Assembly: GCA_029953615.1 (NCBI GenBank)
Contig: CP124529.1
Coordinates: 2,694,998-2,758,997 of the forward strand
DNA length: 64,000 nucleotides
Origin: Pseudomonas putida
GTDB lineage: Bacteria; Pseudomonadota; Gammaproteobacteria; Pseudomonadales; Pseudomonadaceae
Direction of reading: 5' to 3'
Below the pieces are notes generated by a model that did not search any database, was not told where the DNA came from, and saw nothing but the letters and a program-made list of their open reading frames with translations. The translations under genes were made by a program, and so were the position numbers. This document shows, piece by piece, positions 1 through 11,074 of this stretch. Each line of letters starts with the position of its first letter. Position 1 is the stretch's first letter.

Positions 1-677
1 AGCAGCTCCGGGTGCGAACCGTTGCAGTGGTAGCACTCGCGGTTGTTTTCCAGCACCAGCTTCCAGTTGGCCTTTTCCATCAAGGTGGTCTGTACCGCCA
101 CCTTGGTGTTTTCCATGTCGTACGGTTCCATGTAATGGTCCAGGGTGGCCAGGAACTCGTCGATGGCGGGCGGGTTTTCCGCCAGGCTGATGAAGATGTA
201 GCCACCGGCGACCTTCACGTTCACCGGCTTCAGGCCGTACTGGTTCATGTCGAAGTCGGCACCCATTTCGGTGCCGGCGAACAGCAGGCGGCCGTCCAGC
301 TCGTAGGTCCACTGGTGGTAAGGGCAGACCAGCTTGGCCACCTTGCCTTTCTCACTGACGCACAGGCGCGAGCCACGGTGGCGGCAGACGTTATGGAAGG
401 CATGCACCTTACCTTCGGCGCCACGCACCACGATGATCGGGTTCTTGCCGATTTGCAGGGTGATGTAGTTGCCCTTGGCCGGGATCTCGCAAGTCATGCC
501 GGCGATCAGCCACTCCTTGTGGAAGATCTCCTGCATGTCGATCTGGAACAGACGCTCGTCGTTGTAGAAAGGCTGGGGCAGCGAGTAGGTTCGCTCGCGG
601 GTCTGCAGCATCTCGGCGGTGGCCTTGCGTGCTGGTTCCAGTGGATCGCCCAGGCTCAGGGTTGCGGTGACGTCCAT
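1..677 (-). CDS. gbcA: Glycine betaine monooxygenase, Rieske oxygenase subunit (partial)
   Basis: Oxygenase component that demethylates glycine betaine to dimethylglycine, releasing formaldehyde, with electrons from GbcB. The first 225 codons are present and the C-terminus lies beyond the left edge. The translation begins MDVTATLSLGDPLEP. A Rieske [2Fe-2S] site reads CRHRG followed by CPYHQW about 20 residues later. The stretch NWKLVLENNRECYHC then carries the expected mononuclear-iron region (Asn, Glu, His, with a further His in GSHPE). It is divergent from gbcB, the usual arrangement in Pseudomonas. The start is the first ATG after a GAGG-type ribosome site. The gene family is very clear. 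Confidence 0.93.
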   Translation of the reverse strand, partial: MDVTATLSLGDPLEPARKATAEMLQTRERTYSLPQPFYNDERLFQIDMQEIFHKEWLIAGMTCEIPAKGNYITLQIGKNPIIVVRGAEGKVHAFHNVCRHRGSRLCVSEKGKVAKLVCPYHQWTYELDGRLLFAGTEMGADFDMNQYGLKPVNVKVAGGYIFISLAENPPAIDEFLATLDHYMEPYDMENTKVAVQTTLMEKANWKLVLENNRECYHCNGSHPEL

Positions 678-971
678 CGTGTATTCCTCGGGGCCGTGTG
701 CGGCCGGCAAAAGGTGGCTAATCGTTGTTGTGGTGCCGCAAGGCTGCTCATCAAGAAACAGCTGGTTGTTTTGCCGTGGAGTGTGCGTCCGAAGGCGCCA
801 TGAACCGTATCCATGGGCGACATGGCCGATTTGAATTACGACGCGCCAGCCCTTGCAGCGCGGGGCTGGTCGCGATAAGCACGCCGATGTCGCTGGCAGG
901 AATGTACGTCGTCTTCAGCTTGCGCATTATCCAAGCCATAAAAGGCCAATAGTCGGCTGCTGGAGATGAAC
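678..971. promoter_or_regulatory. Divergent gbcA-gbcB control region
   Basis: This 294-base spacer separates the divergent gbcA and gbcB and must hold both promoters. In related pseudomonads the AraC-type activator GbdR switches on this pair in response to glycine betaine or dimethylglycine. I expect GbdR sites here but could not define one by eye. No credible gene is visible in it. Confidence 0.55.
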
Positions 972-2072
972 ATGTCCGATACCTTCCTCAATCCGGTCAC
1001 CACCCAGACCTGGGCCAACGGCCGCCACATCGTGCGCTGCGTCAAGGTCATCCAGGAGACCTGGGACGTGCGCACGTTCTGCTTCATGGCCGACCAGCCG
1101 ATCATGTTCTTCTTCAAGCCAGGGCAGTTCGTCACCCTGGAGCTGGAGATCGAAGGCAAGCCGGTAATGCGTTCCTACACCATCTCCAGCTCACCGTCGG
1201 TGCCCTACAGCTTTTCGATCACCGTCAAGCGTGTACCGGGTGGCCTGGTGTCCAACTTCCTTCACGACACCATGCACGAAGGCGCCGAGCTGCCGGTGCA
1301 CGGCCCGGTGGGGTTGTTCAACGCCATCGACTTCCCTGCGCAGAAGGTGCTGTACCTCTCGGGCGGTGTCGGTATCACCCCGGTCATGTCGATGGCACGC
1401 TGGTTCTACGACACCAACGGCAATGTCGACATGGTCTTCGTGCACAGCGCCCGTTCGCCGAAGGACATCATCTACCACCGCGAGCTGGAGCAGATGGCCT
1501 CGCGCATCCCCAATTTCAGCCTGCACATCATTTGTGAAAAGCATGGCCTGGGTGAGCCGTGGGCGGGTTATCGCGGTTATCTCAACCAGCGCCTGATGGA
1601 GCTGATCGCGCCGGACTACATGGAGCGCGTAGTGTTCTGCTGTGGCCCGACGCCGTACATGAGTGCGGTCAAGCGCATGCTCGAAGCGGTCGGCTTCGAC
1701 ATGAAGAACTACCACGAGGAATCGTTTGGTGCGACGCCGCCTGAGGCCAAGGCCGATGCGGTGGAGCACGCAGAGCAGGCTGCCGACGCGCCGGAACTGG
1801 ACGCGGCCGACCTCAACCTGGTGGAGTTCATCGGCAGCGAGAAGAGTATTCGCATTGCCCCGGGCGAGACCGTGCATGCGGCGGCGGCGAAGGTTGGCCT
1901 GATGATCCCGAAAGCCTGCGGCATGGGTATTTGCGGTACCTGCAAGGTACTCAAACTGGGCGGTGAAGTAGAGATGGAGCACAACGGCGGCATTACCGAA
2001 GAGGACGAAGCCGAGGGCTACATCCTGTCGTGCTGCAGCGTGCCGAAAGGGGATGTACGGATCGATTACTGA
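972..2072 (+). CDS. gbcB: Glycine betaine monooxygenase, ferredoxin reductase subunit
   Basis: Reductase partner of GbcA that passes NAD(P)H electrons through flavin and a plant-type [2Fe-2S] cluster to the Rieske oxygenase. The 366-residue protein starts with an FAD-binding fold (RSYTISS, with GQFVTLELE before it). A nucleotide-binding fold follows (GGVGITPVMSMARW, then VFCCGPTPYM). The C-terminal ferredoxin domain has the cluster pattern CGMGICGTC with a fourth Cys in LSCCS. An ATG lies six bases upstream, but the GGAG ribosome site abuts it; spacing favours the ATG used here. The end shows no sign of truncation. Confidence 0.95.
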   Translation: MSDTFLNPVTTQTWANGRHIVRCVKVIQETWDVRTFCFMADQPIMFFFKPGQFVTLELEIEGKPVMRSYTISSSPSVPYSFSITVKRVPGGLVSNFLHDTMHEGAELPVHGPVGLFNAIDFPAQKVLYLSGGVGITPVMSMARWFYDTNGNVDMVFVHSARSPKDIIYHRELEQMASRIPNFSLHIICEKHGLGEPWAGYRGYLNQRLMELIAPDYMERVVFCCGPTPYMSAVKRMLEAVGFDMKNYHEESFGATPPEAKADAVEHAEQAADAPELDAADLNLVEFIGSEKSIRIAPGETVHAAAAKVGLMIPKACGMGICGTCKVLKLGGEVEMEHNGGITEEDEAEGYILSCCSVPKGDVRIDY

Positions 2073-2091
2073 TCTGAAATTGCAGGGGGCT

Positions 2092-2190
2092 GCTTTGCAG
2101 CCCATCGCCGGCAAGCCAGCTCCCACAGGTACTGTATAGCGCGGTCGGTGTGGGAGCTGGCTTGCCGGCGATGGGCCGCAAAGCGGCCCC
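2092..2190. repeat. REP pair (inverted, BIME-like)
   Basis: Two copies of the element built around GCCGGCAAGCCAGCTCCCAC face each other across about 30 bases. Both are flanked by GGGCCGC/GCGGCCC arms. They sit between two converging genes, the normal position for P. putida REPs. Confidence 0.9.
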
Positions 2191-2197
2191 TATGGTT

Positions 2198-3823
2198 TCA
2201 GGTACGGAATCGGGCTACCAGGCCATTGAGGTCCACGGCAAGGCGCGATAGCTCCGCACTCGCCGCACTGGTCTGATGCGCCCCGGTAGCACTCTGCACC
2301 GACAGATCATTGATGTTCACCAGGTTGCGGTCCACTTCCCGCGCCACCTGCGCCTGCTCTTCCGCAGCGCTGGCAATCACCAGGTTGCGTTCGTTGATCT
2401 GCGCCACCGCCCCGGCAATGGTATCCAGCGCCAAGCCCGCGCCACGGGCGATATTCAGGGTCGATTCGGCACGTTCGGTGCTGGTGCGCATCGACTCCAC
2501 GGCCTCTCCGGTACCGCTCTGAATGCTGCCGATCATCCGCTCGATCTCGCTGGTCGACTGCTGGGTACGGTGGGCCAGCGCCCGCACTTCATCGGCGACC
2601 ACGGCAAAACCACGGCCTGCCTCGCCGGCACGTGCCGCCTCGATCGCCGCGTTGAGTGCCAGCAGGTTGGTCTGGTCTGCCAGGCCACGGATCACATCGA
2701 GCACCTTGCCGATATCACGCGACTGTTCGGCCAGGTGGGTGATCAGCTTGGCGGTGGCTTGTACGTCGCCGCTCATGCGCTCGATGGCGCCCACGGTCTC
2801 CATTACCAGGTCGCGGCCATCGCCAGCCGAACGGCTGGCTTCGCTGGAGGCTTCCGAGGTGCTGACTGCATTGCGCGCCACTTCCTCCACGGCGCTGGTC
2901 ATCTCGGTCACCGCCGTGGCGGCCTGTTCGATTTCGTTGTTCTGCTGCTGCAGGCCTCGGGCGCTTTCGTCGGTGACGGCGTTCAGCTCTTCGGCAGCCG
3001 AGGCCAGCTGGGTGGCGGAGCCGGCGATCTGCTGCAGGGTATCGCGCAGCTTGTCCTGCATGCGGGCCATGGCCCGCAGCAGGCGGGCGGCTTCGTCGCT
3101 GCCTTCGGCGCGGATGATGTGGGTCAGGTCGCCATCGGCAACTTGCTCGGCGCTCTTGAGGGCTTCTTCGATCGGCTTGACGATGCTGCGGGTCAGCAGG
3201 AAGGCACAGAGCAAGGTCAGCACGGTGGCGGTGACCAGCAGGCTGATGACCAGGGTAAAGGCGGTGCTGTACTGGCTGGCAGCTGTCTGGTTGGTGGCGC
3301 GGGTCTGCTCGGTGTTGATGCGCACCAAGGTCTCCATGACCTTGTTGATCTGCTCGGAGTTGGCCAGTAGGTCGCGGTTGAGCAGGTCGCGCAGTTCGTC
3401 GATACGGCCGGCCTGGCTCAGGCTGCGCATGCGCGACTCAAGCTGGCGGTATTGGGTGAGTAGCTGGACGTATTGATCGTACGCGGCCTGTTCGTCGGCG
3501 GCGCTGATCAGCGGCAGGTATACCTGGCGGGCACGGTCGATCTCGAGGTTGCGCTGGTCCAGCAGGCTCAGGGTTTCCTGCTGGGTCTGCGCCTCGCGGT
3601 TCACCAGCAGGCGGTAGGAGAGGCTGCGCAGGCGCAGGTTCAGCGCATTGATCTCATCGAGAACCTTGATGCTGGGCACGCTGATCTGCTCGATGACCAG
3701 GCCGGCCTGGCGGATGTTACCCATCTGCACCAGGGAGAAGATACCGAGGCCGAGCATCAGCAGGCCGATAAGGGCAAAGCCGAGCAGCGCGCGCGGGGCG
3801 ATGTTCATGTTGCGTAGTGACAT
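2198..3823 (-). CDS. Methyl-accepting chemotaxis protein, four-helix-bundle sensor type
   Basis: Transmembrane chemoreceptor of 541 residues. A first membrane segment lies near residues 12-33 ([19 protein letters not shown]). A helical periplasmic domain of about 150 residues, four-helix-bundle sized, follows. A second membrane segment lies near residues 190-212, then a HAMP domain ([20 protein letters not shown]) and a long coiled-coil signalling domain. The hairpin tip that contacts CheA/CheW is intact ([19 protein letters not shown]). I see no C-terminal CheR-binding pentapeptide. A sigma-28-like promoter lies about 65-90 bases upstream. The ligand cannot be told from sequence. An internal ATG at codon 6 is an alternative start. 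Confidence 0.95.
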   Translation of the reverse strand: MSLRNMNIAPRALLGFALIGLLMLGLGIFSLVQMGNIRQAGLVIEQISVPSIKVLDEINALNLRLRSLSYRLLVNREAQTQQETLSLLDQRNLEIDRARQVYLPLISAADEQAAYDQYVQLLTQYRQLESRMRSLSQAGRIDELRDLLNRDLLANSEQINKVMETLVRINTEQTRATNQTAASQYSTAFTLVISLLVTATVLTLLCAFLLTRSIVKPIEEALKSAEQVADGDLTHIIRAEGSDEAARLLRAMARMQDKLRDTLQQIAGSATQLASAAEELNAVTDESARGLQQQNNEIEQAATAVTEMTSAVEEVARNAVSTSEASSEASRSAGDGRDLVMETVGAIERMSGDVQATAKLITHLAEQSRDIGKVLDVIRGLADQTNLLALNAAIEAARAGEAGRGFAVVADEVRALAHRTQQSTSEIERMIGSIQSGTGEAVESMRTSTERAESTLNIARGAGLALDTIAGAVAQINERNLVIASAAEEQAQVAREVDRNLVNINDLSVQSATGAHQTSAASAELSRLAVDLNGLVARFRT

Positions 3824-3886
3824 GGTATGGGCAGATCCAGGCTAGTGAGGGTGACGCAGTCAGTGCGACGGAATATGACTCTCCGG

Positions 3887-3914
3887 GATATCGGTCGGGC
3901 CGAGTCACGCTTGA
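3887..3914 (-). promoter_or_regulatory. Candidate FliA (sigma-28) promoter of the chemoreceptor
   Basis: Read on the minus strand, TCAAG is followed after 15 bases by CCGATATC. This resembles the Pseudomonas flagellar sigma-28 pattern (TCAAG, about 15 bases, GCCGATAA). It is 64 bases upstream of the chemoreceptor start, as expected for a motility-regulon gene. Confidence 0.6.
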
Positions 3915-4099
3915 GGGCGCCCGGCGAAAATTGTGCGGTTGCAGGCGTTTCCTGAACCGGCGGTTGACCCAGGTCGGAACAAGGGTGTGGATCCTCTGTC
4001 AATCTGCGGGTTAGACACTTCGTGAATCCGATATTTAATGGCGATGGGCTGCACTTTTCTTTATCGTGTGCGCCCCTCGCAACAACCTGAGATAGACCC

Positions 4100-4330
4100 A
4101 TGCTGGAATCCTCCCTGAATCAAATCGAGCAACTGGTCAACGACCTGCTGCAGAAGAACGCCCAACTCACCGAGCAGAACTCCGCCCTCGGCCAGGAACT
4201 GGCCCAGGCCAAGGAAGAGAACGAGACCCTGCAACTGTCGCTGATGGAGCAGGAAGAGAAGAACGGCAGCACCGCCGCGCGCCTGCAAGCCCTGGTCGAG
4301 CGCGCCAACGCCGGCGTCGTAGGCGCATGA
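4100..4330 (+). CDS. Small coiled-coil protein (ZapB-like / TIGR02449 type)
   Basis: A 76-residue protein that is almost wholly coiled coil (heptads in LNQIEQLVNDLLQKNAQL, then a charged Glu/Lys helix). It has no signal peptide or membrane segment. Small proteins of this kind sit beside zapA in pseudomonads and are thought to act in cell division. Its stop overlaps the next start (ATGA), so the two are co-translated. The pair here sits between two chemoreceptor genes rather than at the usual zapA locus. Function is inferred from type and neighbour only. Confidence 0.82.
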   Translation: MLESSLNQIEQLVNDLLQKNAQLTEQNSALGQELAQAKEENETLQLSLMEQEEKNGSTAARLQALVERANAGVVGA

Positions 4331-4629
4331 CACTGCGAGCACAGCCGATCAATGTTGTGTCGATCCTCGGCAACGACTATTCGATCAAGGCGCCTGAAGG
4401 CCAGGAAGCAACCCTGGCCCAGGCGGTGCAGATGCTCAACACTGCCCTGGCCCAGACCAAGCGTCAGTACCCGACCCTGATCGGCGACAAGCTGCTGGTG
4501 CTGGCCGCGCTGAACCTGTGTTCGCGGCAGATCGAATTGCAGGATGAACACCGCAAGACACTGGAGCGTACCCAGGCGCAGATCGACGCCACGGTGGACG
4601 CCATCGTGCGGACCATTGCTGAGCAATAA
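4327..4629 (+). CDS. ZapA-like cell division protein (paralogue)
   Basis: 100 residues. The N-terminal part has the ZapA pattern: a beta strand with VVSILGNDYSI, a helix with ATLAQAVQMLNTAL, then a KLLVLAALNLC helix. The C-terminus is a coiled coil (QIELQDEHRKTLERTQAQID). ZapA binds FtsZ and promotes Z-ring bundling. Pseudomonads normally keep zapA next to the 6S RNA gene and a formyltetrahydrofolate cyclo-ligase, neither of which is here, so this looks like a second copy. Start is fixed by the ATGA overlap with the preceding gene. Confidence 0.82.
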   Translation: MTLRAQPINVVSILGNDYSIKAPEGQEATLAQAVQMLNTALAQTKRQYPTLIGDKLLVLAALNLCSRQIELQDEHRKTLERTQAQIDATVDAIVRTIAEQ

Positions 4630-4641
4630 GGCCCTGCACTG

Positions 4642-4724
4642 GCCCCTGTGGGAGCGGTTTTACCCGCGAATACGTCAGTGGCTTCACCATCGCATTCGCG
4701 GGTGAACCCGCTCCCACAGGGGCG
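4642..4724. repeat. REP pair
   Basis: An inverted pair with cores CTGTGGGAGCGG...ACCCGCGAA and TTCGCGGGT...CCGCTCCCACAG. It sits just after the ZapA-like gene. Confidence 0.85.
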
Positions 4725-4761
4725 GCGGATTGCTTCAGAGCACTGGATTAACTGGATACGC

Positions 4762-4775
4762 AAGTGTATACACTT
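4762..4775. promoter_or_regulatory. Perfect 14-bp palindrome upstream of the mcpH-like gene
   Basis: AAGTGTATACACTT is its own reverse complement and lies 33 bases before the start of the next gene. Position and symmetry suggest an operator for a dimeric repressor or activator. I cannot name the protein. Confidence 0.45.
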
Positions 4776-4807
4776 TCCGCAAAACAATAATATGCGGGGA
4801 GTAGGGC

Positions 4808-6745
4808 ATGCGTATCTGGCGTAAGAGCATCCAGAGGCAGTTGATCACCAGCATGGGTGCCGCCTTGCTGGCGAGCATCCTGGTGGTGGTCATCATCTTC
4901 ACGGTGGCGCTCAACCGTCTCACCGAACGCTACCTGGTCGATACTGCGCTACCCGCCAGCATCGAGGCCATTCGCAACGACATCGAGCGCATGCTAGGCC
5001 AGCCGCTGGTGGCAGCGGCTGACATTGCCGGCAACACCCTGCTGCGCGACTGGCTTGCCGCCGGTGAAGACCCTGCCCAGAGCGCACCATTCATCGAGTA
5101 CCTGGCTGCCGCCAAGCAGCGCAACCAGGCCTTCACCACGCTGTTCGTATCGACCGACACCGGCCATTACTACAGCGAGAATGGCCTGGACCGTACCCTC
5201 AGTCGCAGCAACCCCAAGGACAAATGGTTCTACGGCTACATCGACAGCGGTGCCGAGCGCCTGATCAACATCGACATTGACGGTGCCACGGGCGAGCTGG
5301 CGCTGTTCATCGACTACCGTGTGGAAAAGAATGGCCAACTGGTCGGCGTGGCCGGCATGGGCCTGCGCATGACCGAGCTGTCGAAGCTGATCCATGACTT
5401 CAAATTCGGCGAGCACGGCAAGGTGTTCCTGGTGCGTAACGATGGCCTGATCCAGGTTCATCCGGACGCTGCCTTCAGCGGTAAACGCCAGCTCACCGAA
5501 CAGCTGGGCGCGGATGCTGCCAAGGCGCTGATGACCGGCGGCGAAGGCCTGCGCAGCAGCCGCTTCAGCCGTGACGGCGAAAGCTACCTGGCGCTCGGCC
5601 TGCCCCTGCGCGATCTCAACTGGACCCTGGTGGCCGAGGTGCCGGAGGAGGAAATCTACGCACCAATGCAGCAGGCGGTATGGCTGACCAGCCTGATCGG
5701 TGGTGCCGTGGCCCTGGTGTCGCTGCTGCTGGTGGTGCTGCTGGCGCGTGGCCTGGTGCGGCCGATTCGCCGCGTCACAGCTGCGCTGGTGCAGATTGGC
5801 AGCGGCGCGGGTGACCTCAGCCACCGGCTGGACGATTCACGCCAGGACGAACTGGGCGACCTGGCGCGTGGTTTCAACCGCTTCCTCGACAGCCAGCGCC
5901 GGTTGATCGGCGAGGTACTGCACACTTCCGAGCGGCTGCACCTGGCGGTCGAGCAGGTGACACAGGTGGTGGACAACACCGCCGAGCGTTCCGGGCGCCA
6001 GCAGGAAATGACCGAAATGGTCGCTACCGCCGTGCACGAAATGGGGTTGACCGTGCAGGACATTGCCCGGAACGCCGGCAATGCGGCGCAGGCCTCGCAA
6101 TTGGCGCGGGATGAGGCATTGCAGGCGCGTGAGGTGGTGCAGCGTTCGATCCGGGGTATCGAGGGTATGTCGGGTGATATCGGCAAGGCGGCCGAAGCGG
6201 TCAGCCAGTTGGCCGATGAAGTAGCCTCGATCGATGAAGTGCTGGCGGTGATTCGTAGTATTTCCGAGCAGACCAACCTGCTGGCGCTGAATGCCGCCAT
6301 CGAGGCGGCCAGGGCTGGGGAGATGGGGCGTGGGTTTGCCGTGGTGGCCGATGAGGTGCGTACCTTGGCACGGCGCACGCAGCTGTCCACCGACGAAGTG
6401 CAGCAGATGATCCAGCGCCTGAAACAGGGCGCGGGTTCGGCGGTGAGTTCGATGCAGGCGGGGCAGCAGGCGACGGGTAGCGGGGTGGCGTCGAGCCAGC
6501 GCACCGGGGCGTCATTGGGGGCGATCACCGACCAGGTGGAGCACATCAGCGACATGAACCATCAAGTGGCTACTGCGACCGAAGAGCAGTCGGCAGTGAC
6601 CGAAGAGATCAATCGTACGGTGCAGGGGATTTCTGACCTGGCGCGGGAGACCGCGGCGGAGGTGCAGGGTTGTCGCGAAGAGTGCCAGGCGCTGCGTGGC
6701 TTGGCGGATGACCTGGCGCGGCAGATGGGTGGTTTCAGGCTTTAG
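4808..6745 (+). CDS. mcpH: Methyl-accepting chemotaxis protein with double-Cache sensor (McpH-like)
   Basis: Chemoreceptor of 645 residues. A membrane anchor lies near residues 16-38 ([18 protein letters not shown]). A periplasmic region of about 250 residues has dCache features ([39 protein letters not shown]). A second membrane segment near 294-318, a HAMP domain and a signalling coil with [20 protein letters not shown] follow. In P. putida KT2440 the receptor between the small ZapA-like pair and ltaE is, as I recall, McpH, which binds purines. The symbol rests on that synteny and on the dCache fold, not on pocket residues. GGGGAG lies ahead of the ATG. Confidence 0.85.
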   Translation: MRIWRKSIQRQLITSMGAALLASILVVVIIFTVALNRLTERYLVDTALPASIEAIRNDIERMLGQPLVAAADIAGNTLLRDWLAAGEDPAQSAPFIEYLAAAKQRNQAFTTLFVSTDTGHYYSENGLDRTLSRSNPKDKWFYGYIDSGAERLINIDIDGATGELALFIDYRVEKNGQLVGVAGMGLRMTELSKLIHDFKFGEHGKVFLVRNDGLIQVHPDAAFSGKRQLTEQLGADAAKALMTGGEGLRSSRFSRDGESYLALGLPLRDLNWTLVAEVPEEEIYAPMQQAVWLTSLIGGAVALVSLLLVVLLARGLVRPIRRVTAALVQIGSGAGDLSHRLDDSRQDELGDLARGFNRFLDSQRRLIGEVLHTSERLHLAVEQVTQVVDNTAERSGRQQEMTEMVATAVHEMGLTVQDIARNAGNAAQASQLARDEALQAREVVQRSIRGIEGMSGDIGKAAEAVSQLADEVASIDEVLAVIRSISEQTNLLALNAAIEAARAGEMGRGFAVVADEVRTLARRTQLSTDEVQQMIQRLKQGAGSAVSSMQAGQQATGSGVASSQRTGASLGAITDQVEHISDMNHQVATATEEQSAVTEEINRTVQGISDLARETAAEVQGCREECQALRGLADDLARQMGGFRL

Positions 6746-6760
6746 ATCAGTGTTGGTTTC

Positions 6761-6844
6761 TTCGCGGGCTTGCCCGCTCCCACAGGTACTGCGCAGCGCT
6801 CGACGGCTACGTTATTCCTGTGGGAGCGGGCATGCCCGCGAATG
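6761..6844. repeat. REP pair
   Basis: TTCGCGGGCTTGCCCGCTCC and its inverted partner GGAGCGGGCATGCCCGCGAA lie between two converging genes. Confidence 0.88.
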
Positions 6845-6851
6845 CGGCCTG

Positions 6852-7892
6852 TCAGGCGCCAATGATGTTGCGGATATCCGCCGCCAACTCGCGCACCCGC
6901 TCTTCCTCGGTATCCCACGAGCACATGAACCGCGCCCCGCCACTGCCAATGAAGGTATAGAACCGCCACCCCCTGCCGCGCAGCGCTTCGATCGCATGCT
7001 CTGGCATCTGCAGGAACACCCCGTTGGCCTCCACCGGGAACATCAGCTCGACCCCCGGCAAGTCACTCACCAGCGAGGCAAGCAACTGCGCGCAATGGTT
7101 GGCGTGATTGCCATGGCGCAGCCAGGCGCCATCTTCCAGCAGGCCCACCCAAGGCGCCGACAAGAAACGCATCTTGGATGCAAGCTGCCCGGCCTGCTTG
7201 CAACGGTAGTCGAAATCCTCGGCCAGCTGGCGGTTGAAGAACAGGATCGCTTCGCCCACCGCCATACCGTTTTTTGTACCGCCAAAGCACAGTACATCGA
7301 CGCCGGCCTTCCAGGTCAGCTCGGCCGGGCTGCAACCCAGGAACGAGCAGGCATTGCTAAAGCGTGCGCCGTCCATGTGCAGGTTCAGCCCCAGCTCCTT
7401 GCAGGTGGCGCTGATCGCCTTCAGCTCGTCGGGGCGGTAGACGGTACCGACCTCGGTGGCCTGGGTAATGGTCACCACCCGTGGCTTTGGGTAGTGGATG
7501 TCCTGGCGCTTCAGCGCCACTTCCCGGATCGACTGCGGCGTCAGCTTGCCGTTGACGCTGGGCGCGGTCAGCAGTTTGGAGCCGTTGGAGAAGAACTCCG
7601 GCGCGCCGCATTCGTCGGTTTCGACGTGGGCGGTCTCGGAGCAGATCACGCTGTGGTAGCTCTGGCACAGCGAGGCCAGGGCCAGGGAGTTGGCGGCGGT
7701 ACCGTTGAAGGCGAAGAACACCTCGCAGTCGGTTTCGAACAGGTTGCGGAAGTATTCCGCGGCGCGTTCGGTCCACTGGTCGTCGCCGTAGGCGCGGTCG
7801 TGGCCACGGTTGGCCTTCTCCATCGCCGCCCAGGCTTCGGGGCAGATACCGGAATAGTTGTCGCTGGCGAATTGTTGGCTCTTGTCTGTCAT
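6852..7892 (-). CDS. ltaE: Low-specificity L-threonine aldolase
   Basis: PLP enzyme cleaving L-threonine or L-allo-threonine to glycine and acetaldehyde, and related beta-hydroxy amino acids. The 346-residue protein starts MTDKSQQFASDNYSGICPEA. It has the fold-type I signatures: a substrate/cofactor stretch LNLHMDGARFSNA and the PLP lysine in CFGGTKNGMAVGEA. Its glycine product links to the neighbouring glyA and sarcosine genes, although it is on the opposite strand in its own unit. Length is normal for the Pseudomonas enzyme. Confidence 0.93.
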   Translation of the reverse strand: MTDKSQQFASDNYSGICPEAWAAMEKANRGHDRAYGDDQWTERAAEYFRNLFETDCEVFFAFNGTAANSLALASLCQSYHSVICSETAHVETDECGAPEFFSNGSKLLTAPSVNGKLTPQSIREVALKRQDIHYPKPRVVTITQATEVGTVYRPDELKAISATCKELGLNLHMDGARFSNACSFLGCSPAELTWKAGVDVLCFGGTKNGMAVGEAILFFNRQLAEDFDYRCKQAGQLASKMRFLSAPWVGLLEDGAWLRHGNHANHCAQLLASLVSDLPGVELMFPVEANGVFLQMPEHAIEALRGRGWRFYTFIGSGGARFMCSWDTEEERVRELAADIRNIIGA

Positions 7893-8204
7893 GGCACTGT
7901 CCTGTGAACGACGCAGAACAGCACTCTAAACCATCGATTCAGCAGTTGCCTATACAAGCTGTGCATCGGCAGATTGCTCTGTCGTCTGTGCTGGCCTTTT
8001 CGCGGGCACGCCCGCTCCCACAGGCCTGTGCAGATCCTTGTGGGAGCGGGCGTGCCCGCGAAGAAGCCAACACCACAACGAATGTCGTAAACGCGCCATT
8101 GCAAGGCGTGCGCAGGCATCTGACCCGCCCCGCCCAGTCATAACATCGCCACAAAGGGCCACAGTGCCCCACGACAAAAAATGATCGCTGCCGGGAGATA
8201 CACG
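7893..8204. other. Divergent ltaE-glyA intergenic region with REP pair
   Basis: About 310 bases without a gene. An inverted REP pair (cores TTCGCGGGCACGCCCGCTCC and its partner) occupies roughly 7999-8062. The remainder must hold the promoters of ltaE (leftward) and the glyA-sox operon (rightward). No further recognisable site was found. Confidence 0.6.
7999..8062. repeat. REP pair
   Basis: Two inverted copies with a short spacer and cores CGCGGGCACGCCCGCTCCCA and TGGGAGCGGGCGTGCCCGCG. Unusually for a REP it lies between diverging genes. Confidence 0.88.
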
Positions 8205-9458
<1,254 letters not shown>

Positions 9459-9473
9459 GTGGAGTCCCACACC

Positions 9474-10724
9474 ATGCAACGTTACTCGGGCTTCGGCCTT
9501 TTCAAGCACTCCCTCAGCCACCACGAGAACTGGCAGCGCATGTGGCGCACGCCAACCCCTAAAAAGGTCTATGACGTGGTTATCGTCGGCGGTGGCGGCC
9601 ATGGCCTGGCAACCGCCTACTACCTGGCCAAGGAACACGGCATCACCAACGTCGCGGTGATCGAGAAGGGTTACCTGGGCGGCGGCAACACCGCCCGTAA
9701 CACCACCATCGTGCGTTCCAACTACCTGTGGGACGAGTCGGCGCACCTGTACGAGCACGCCATGAAGCTGTGGGAGGGCCTGTCCCAGGACCTTAACTAC
9801 AACGTGATGTTCTCCCAGCGCGGCGTCTACAACCTGTGCCACACCCTGCAGGACATGCGTGACTCCGAGCGCCGCGTCTCCGCCAACCGCCTCAACGGCG
9901 TCGATGGCGAGCTGCTGAACACTGCCCAGGTCGCGGCCGAGATCCCGTACCTGGACTGCTCGAAGAACACCCGCTACCCGATCCTCGGTGCCACCGTGCA
10001 GCGCCGTGGTGGCGTGGCCCGTCACGACGCCGTGGCCTGGGGCTTCGCCCGTGCTGCCGACGCCCTGGGCGTGGACCTGATTCAGCAGACCGAAGTAATC
10101 GGCTTCCGCAAGGAAAACGGCGCGGTCATCGGTGTGGAAACCAACAAAGGCTTCATCGGCGCCAAGCGCGTCGGCGTGGTCACCGCCGGTAACTCCGGGC
10201 ACATGGCCAGGCTGGCCGGCTTCCGCCTGCCGCTGGAGTCGCACCCGCTGCAAGCCCTGGTATCCGAGCCGATCAAGCCGATCATCGACAGCGTGATCAT
10301 GTCGAACGCCGTGCACGGCTACATCAGCCAGTCCGACAAGGGCGACCTGGTGATCGGTGCCGGTATCGACGGCTGGGTCGGCTACGGCCAGCGCGGTTCG
10401 TACCCTGTGATCGAGCACACCCTGCAGGCTATCGTCGAGATGTTCCCCAACCTCTCGCGCGTGCGCATGAACCGACAGTGGGGCGGCATCGTCGATACCT
10501 CGCCGGACGCCTGCCCGATCATCACCAAGACCCCGGTCAAGAACATGTTCTTCAACTGCGGTTGGGGTACTGGCGGCTTCAAGGCGACCCCCGGTTCGGG
10601 CAACGTCTTCGCCGCGAGCCTGGCCAAGGGCGAAATGCACCCACTGGCCGCGCCGTTCTCCATGGACCGCTTCTACAACGGCGCACTGATCGACGAACAC
10701 GGCGCCGCCGCCGTCGCCCACTAA
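9474..10724 (+). CDS. soxB: Sarcosine oxidase, beta subunit
   Basis: Catalytic subunit of heterotetrameric sarcosine oxidase, which oxidises sarcosine to glycine plus a one-carbon unit. The 416 residues open [14 protein letters not shown]. An N-terminal FAD-binding motif reads [16 protein letters not shown]. The stretch [13 protein letters not shown] near residue 184 carries the histidine that in this family covalently binds FMN. A late FAD contact region reads [18 protein letters not shown] nine bases ahead fixes the ATG; the in-frame GTG at 9459 is directly at the glyA stop and lacks a ribosome site. Confidence 0.95.
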   Translation: MQRYSGFGLFKHSLSHHENWQRMWRTPTPKKVYDVVIVGGGGHGLATAYYLAKEHGITNVAVIEKGYLGGGNTARNTTIVRSNYLWDESAHLYEHAMKLWEGLSQDLNYNVMFSQRGVYNLCHTLQDMRDSERRVSANRLNGVDGELLNTAQVAAEIPYLDCSKNTRYPILGATVQRRGGVARHDAVAWGFARAADALGVDLIQQTEVIGFRKENGAVIGVETNKGFIGAKRVGVVTAGNSGHMARLAGFRLPLESHPLQALVSEPIKPIIDSVIMSNAVHGYISQSDKGDLVIGAGIDGWVGYGQRGSYPVIEHTLQAIVEMFPNLSRVRMNRQWGGIVDTSPDACPIITKTPVKNMFFNCGWGTGGFKATPGSGNVFAASLAKGEMHPLAAPFSMDRFYNGALIDEHGAAAVAH

Positions 10725-10738
10725 CCGGAGACACCGTC

Positions 10739-11074
10739 ATGTTGCATATTTTCTGTCCCCACTGCGGCGAGCTGCGCTCCGAAGAAGAGTTCCACGCCTC
10801 TGGCCAGGCGCACATCGCCCGCCCGCTGGACCCCAACGCCTGCTCCGACGAGGAGTGGGGTACCTACATGTTCTACCGTGACAACCCGCGCGGTATTCAC
10901 CACGAACTGTGGGACCACGTTGCCGGCTGCCGCCAGTACTTCAACGTCACTCGCGATACCGTGACCTACGAAATTCTGGAAACCTACAAGATTGGCGAGA
11001 AGCCGCAAGTGACCGCCAGCGGCAAGCAAAGCAGCGCCGCGTCGACCGTCAAAGGCCAAGGGGAAAAAGTATGA
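10739..11074 (+). CDS. soxD: Sarcosine oxidase, delta subunit
   Basis: A 111-residue zinc-binding subunit that helps hold the alpha-beta assembly. The N-terminal MLHIFCPHCGELR supplies the first cysteine pair. HVAGCRQYFNV further on gives another zinc ligand. The NPRGIHHELW stretch is typical. The stop overlaps the soxA ATG (ATGA), indicating translational coupling. A longer reading from an upstream start runs through the end of soxB and is not credible. Confidence 0.93.
   Translation: MLHIFCPHCGELRSEEEFHASGQAHIARPLDPNACSDEEWGTYMFYRDNPRGIHHELWDHVAGCRQYFNVTRDTVTYEILETYKIGEKPQVTASGKQSSAASTVKGQGEKV

Noticed and set aside
2092..2190. REP pairs as CRISPR repeats or ordinary terminators
   Set aside because: They occur as isolated inverted pairs with no regular spacers, and generally lack T runs.
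8181..8204. Longer start for glyA with eight extra residues
   Set aside because: The ribosome site lies inside this extension and the extra residues do not belong to the family.
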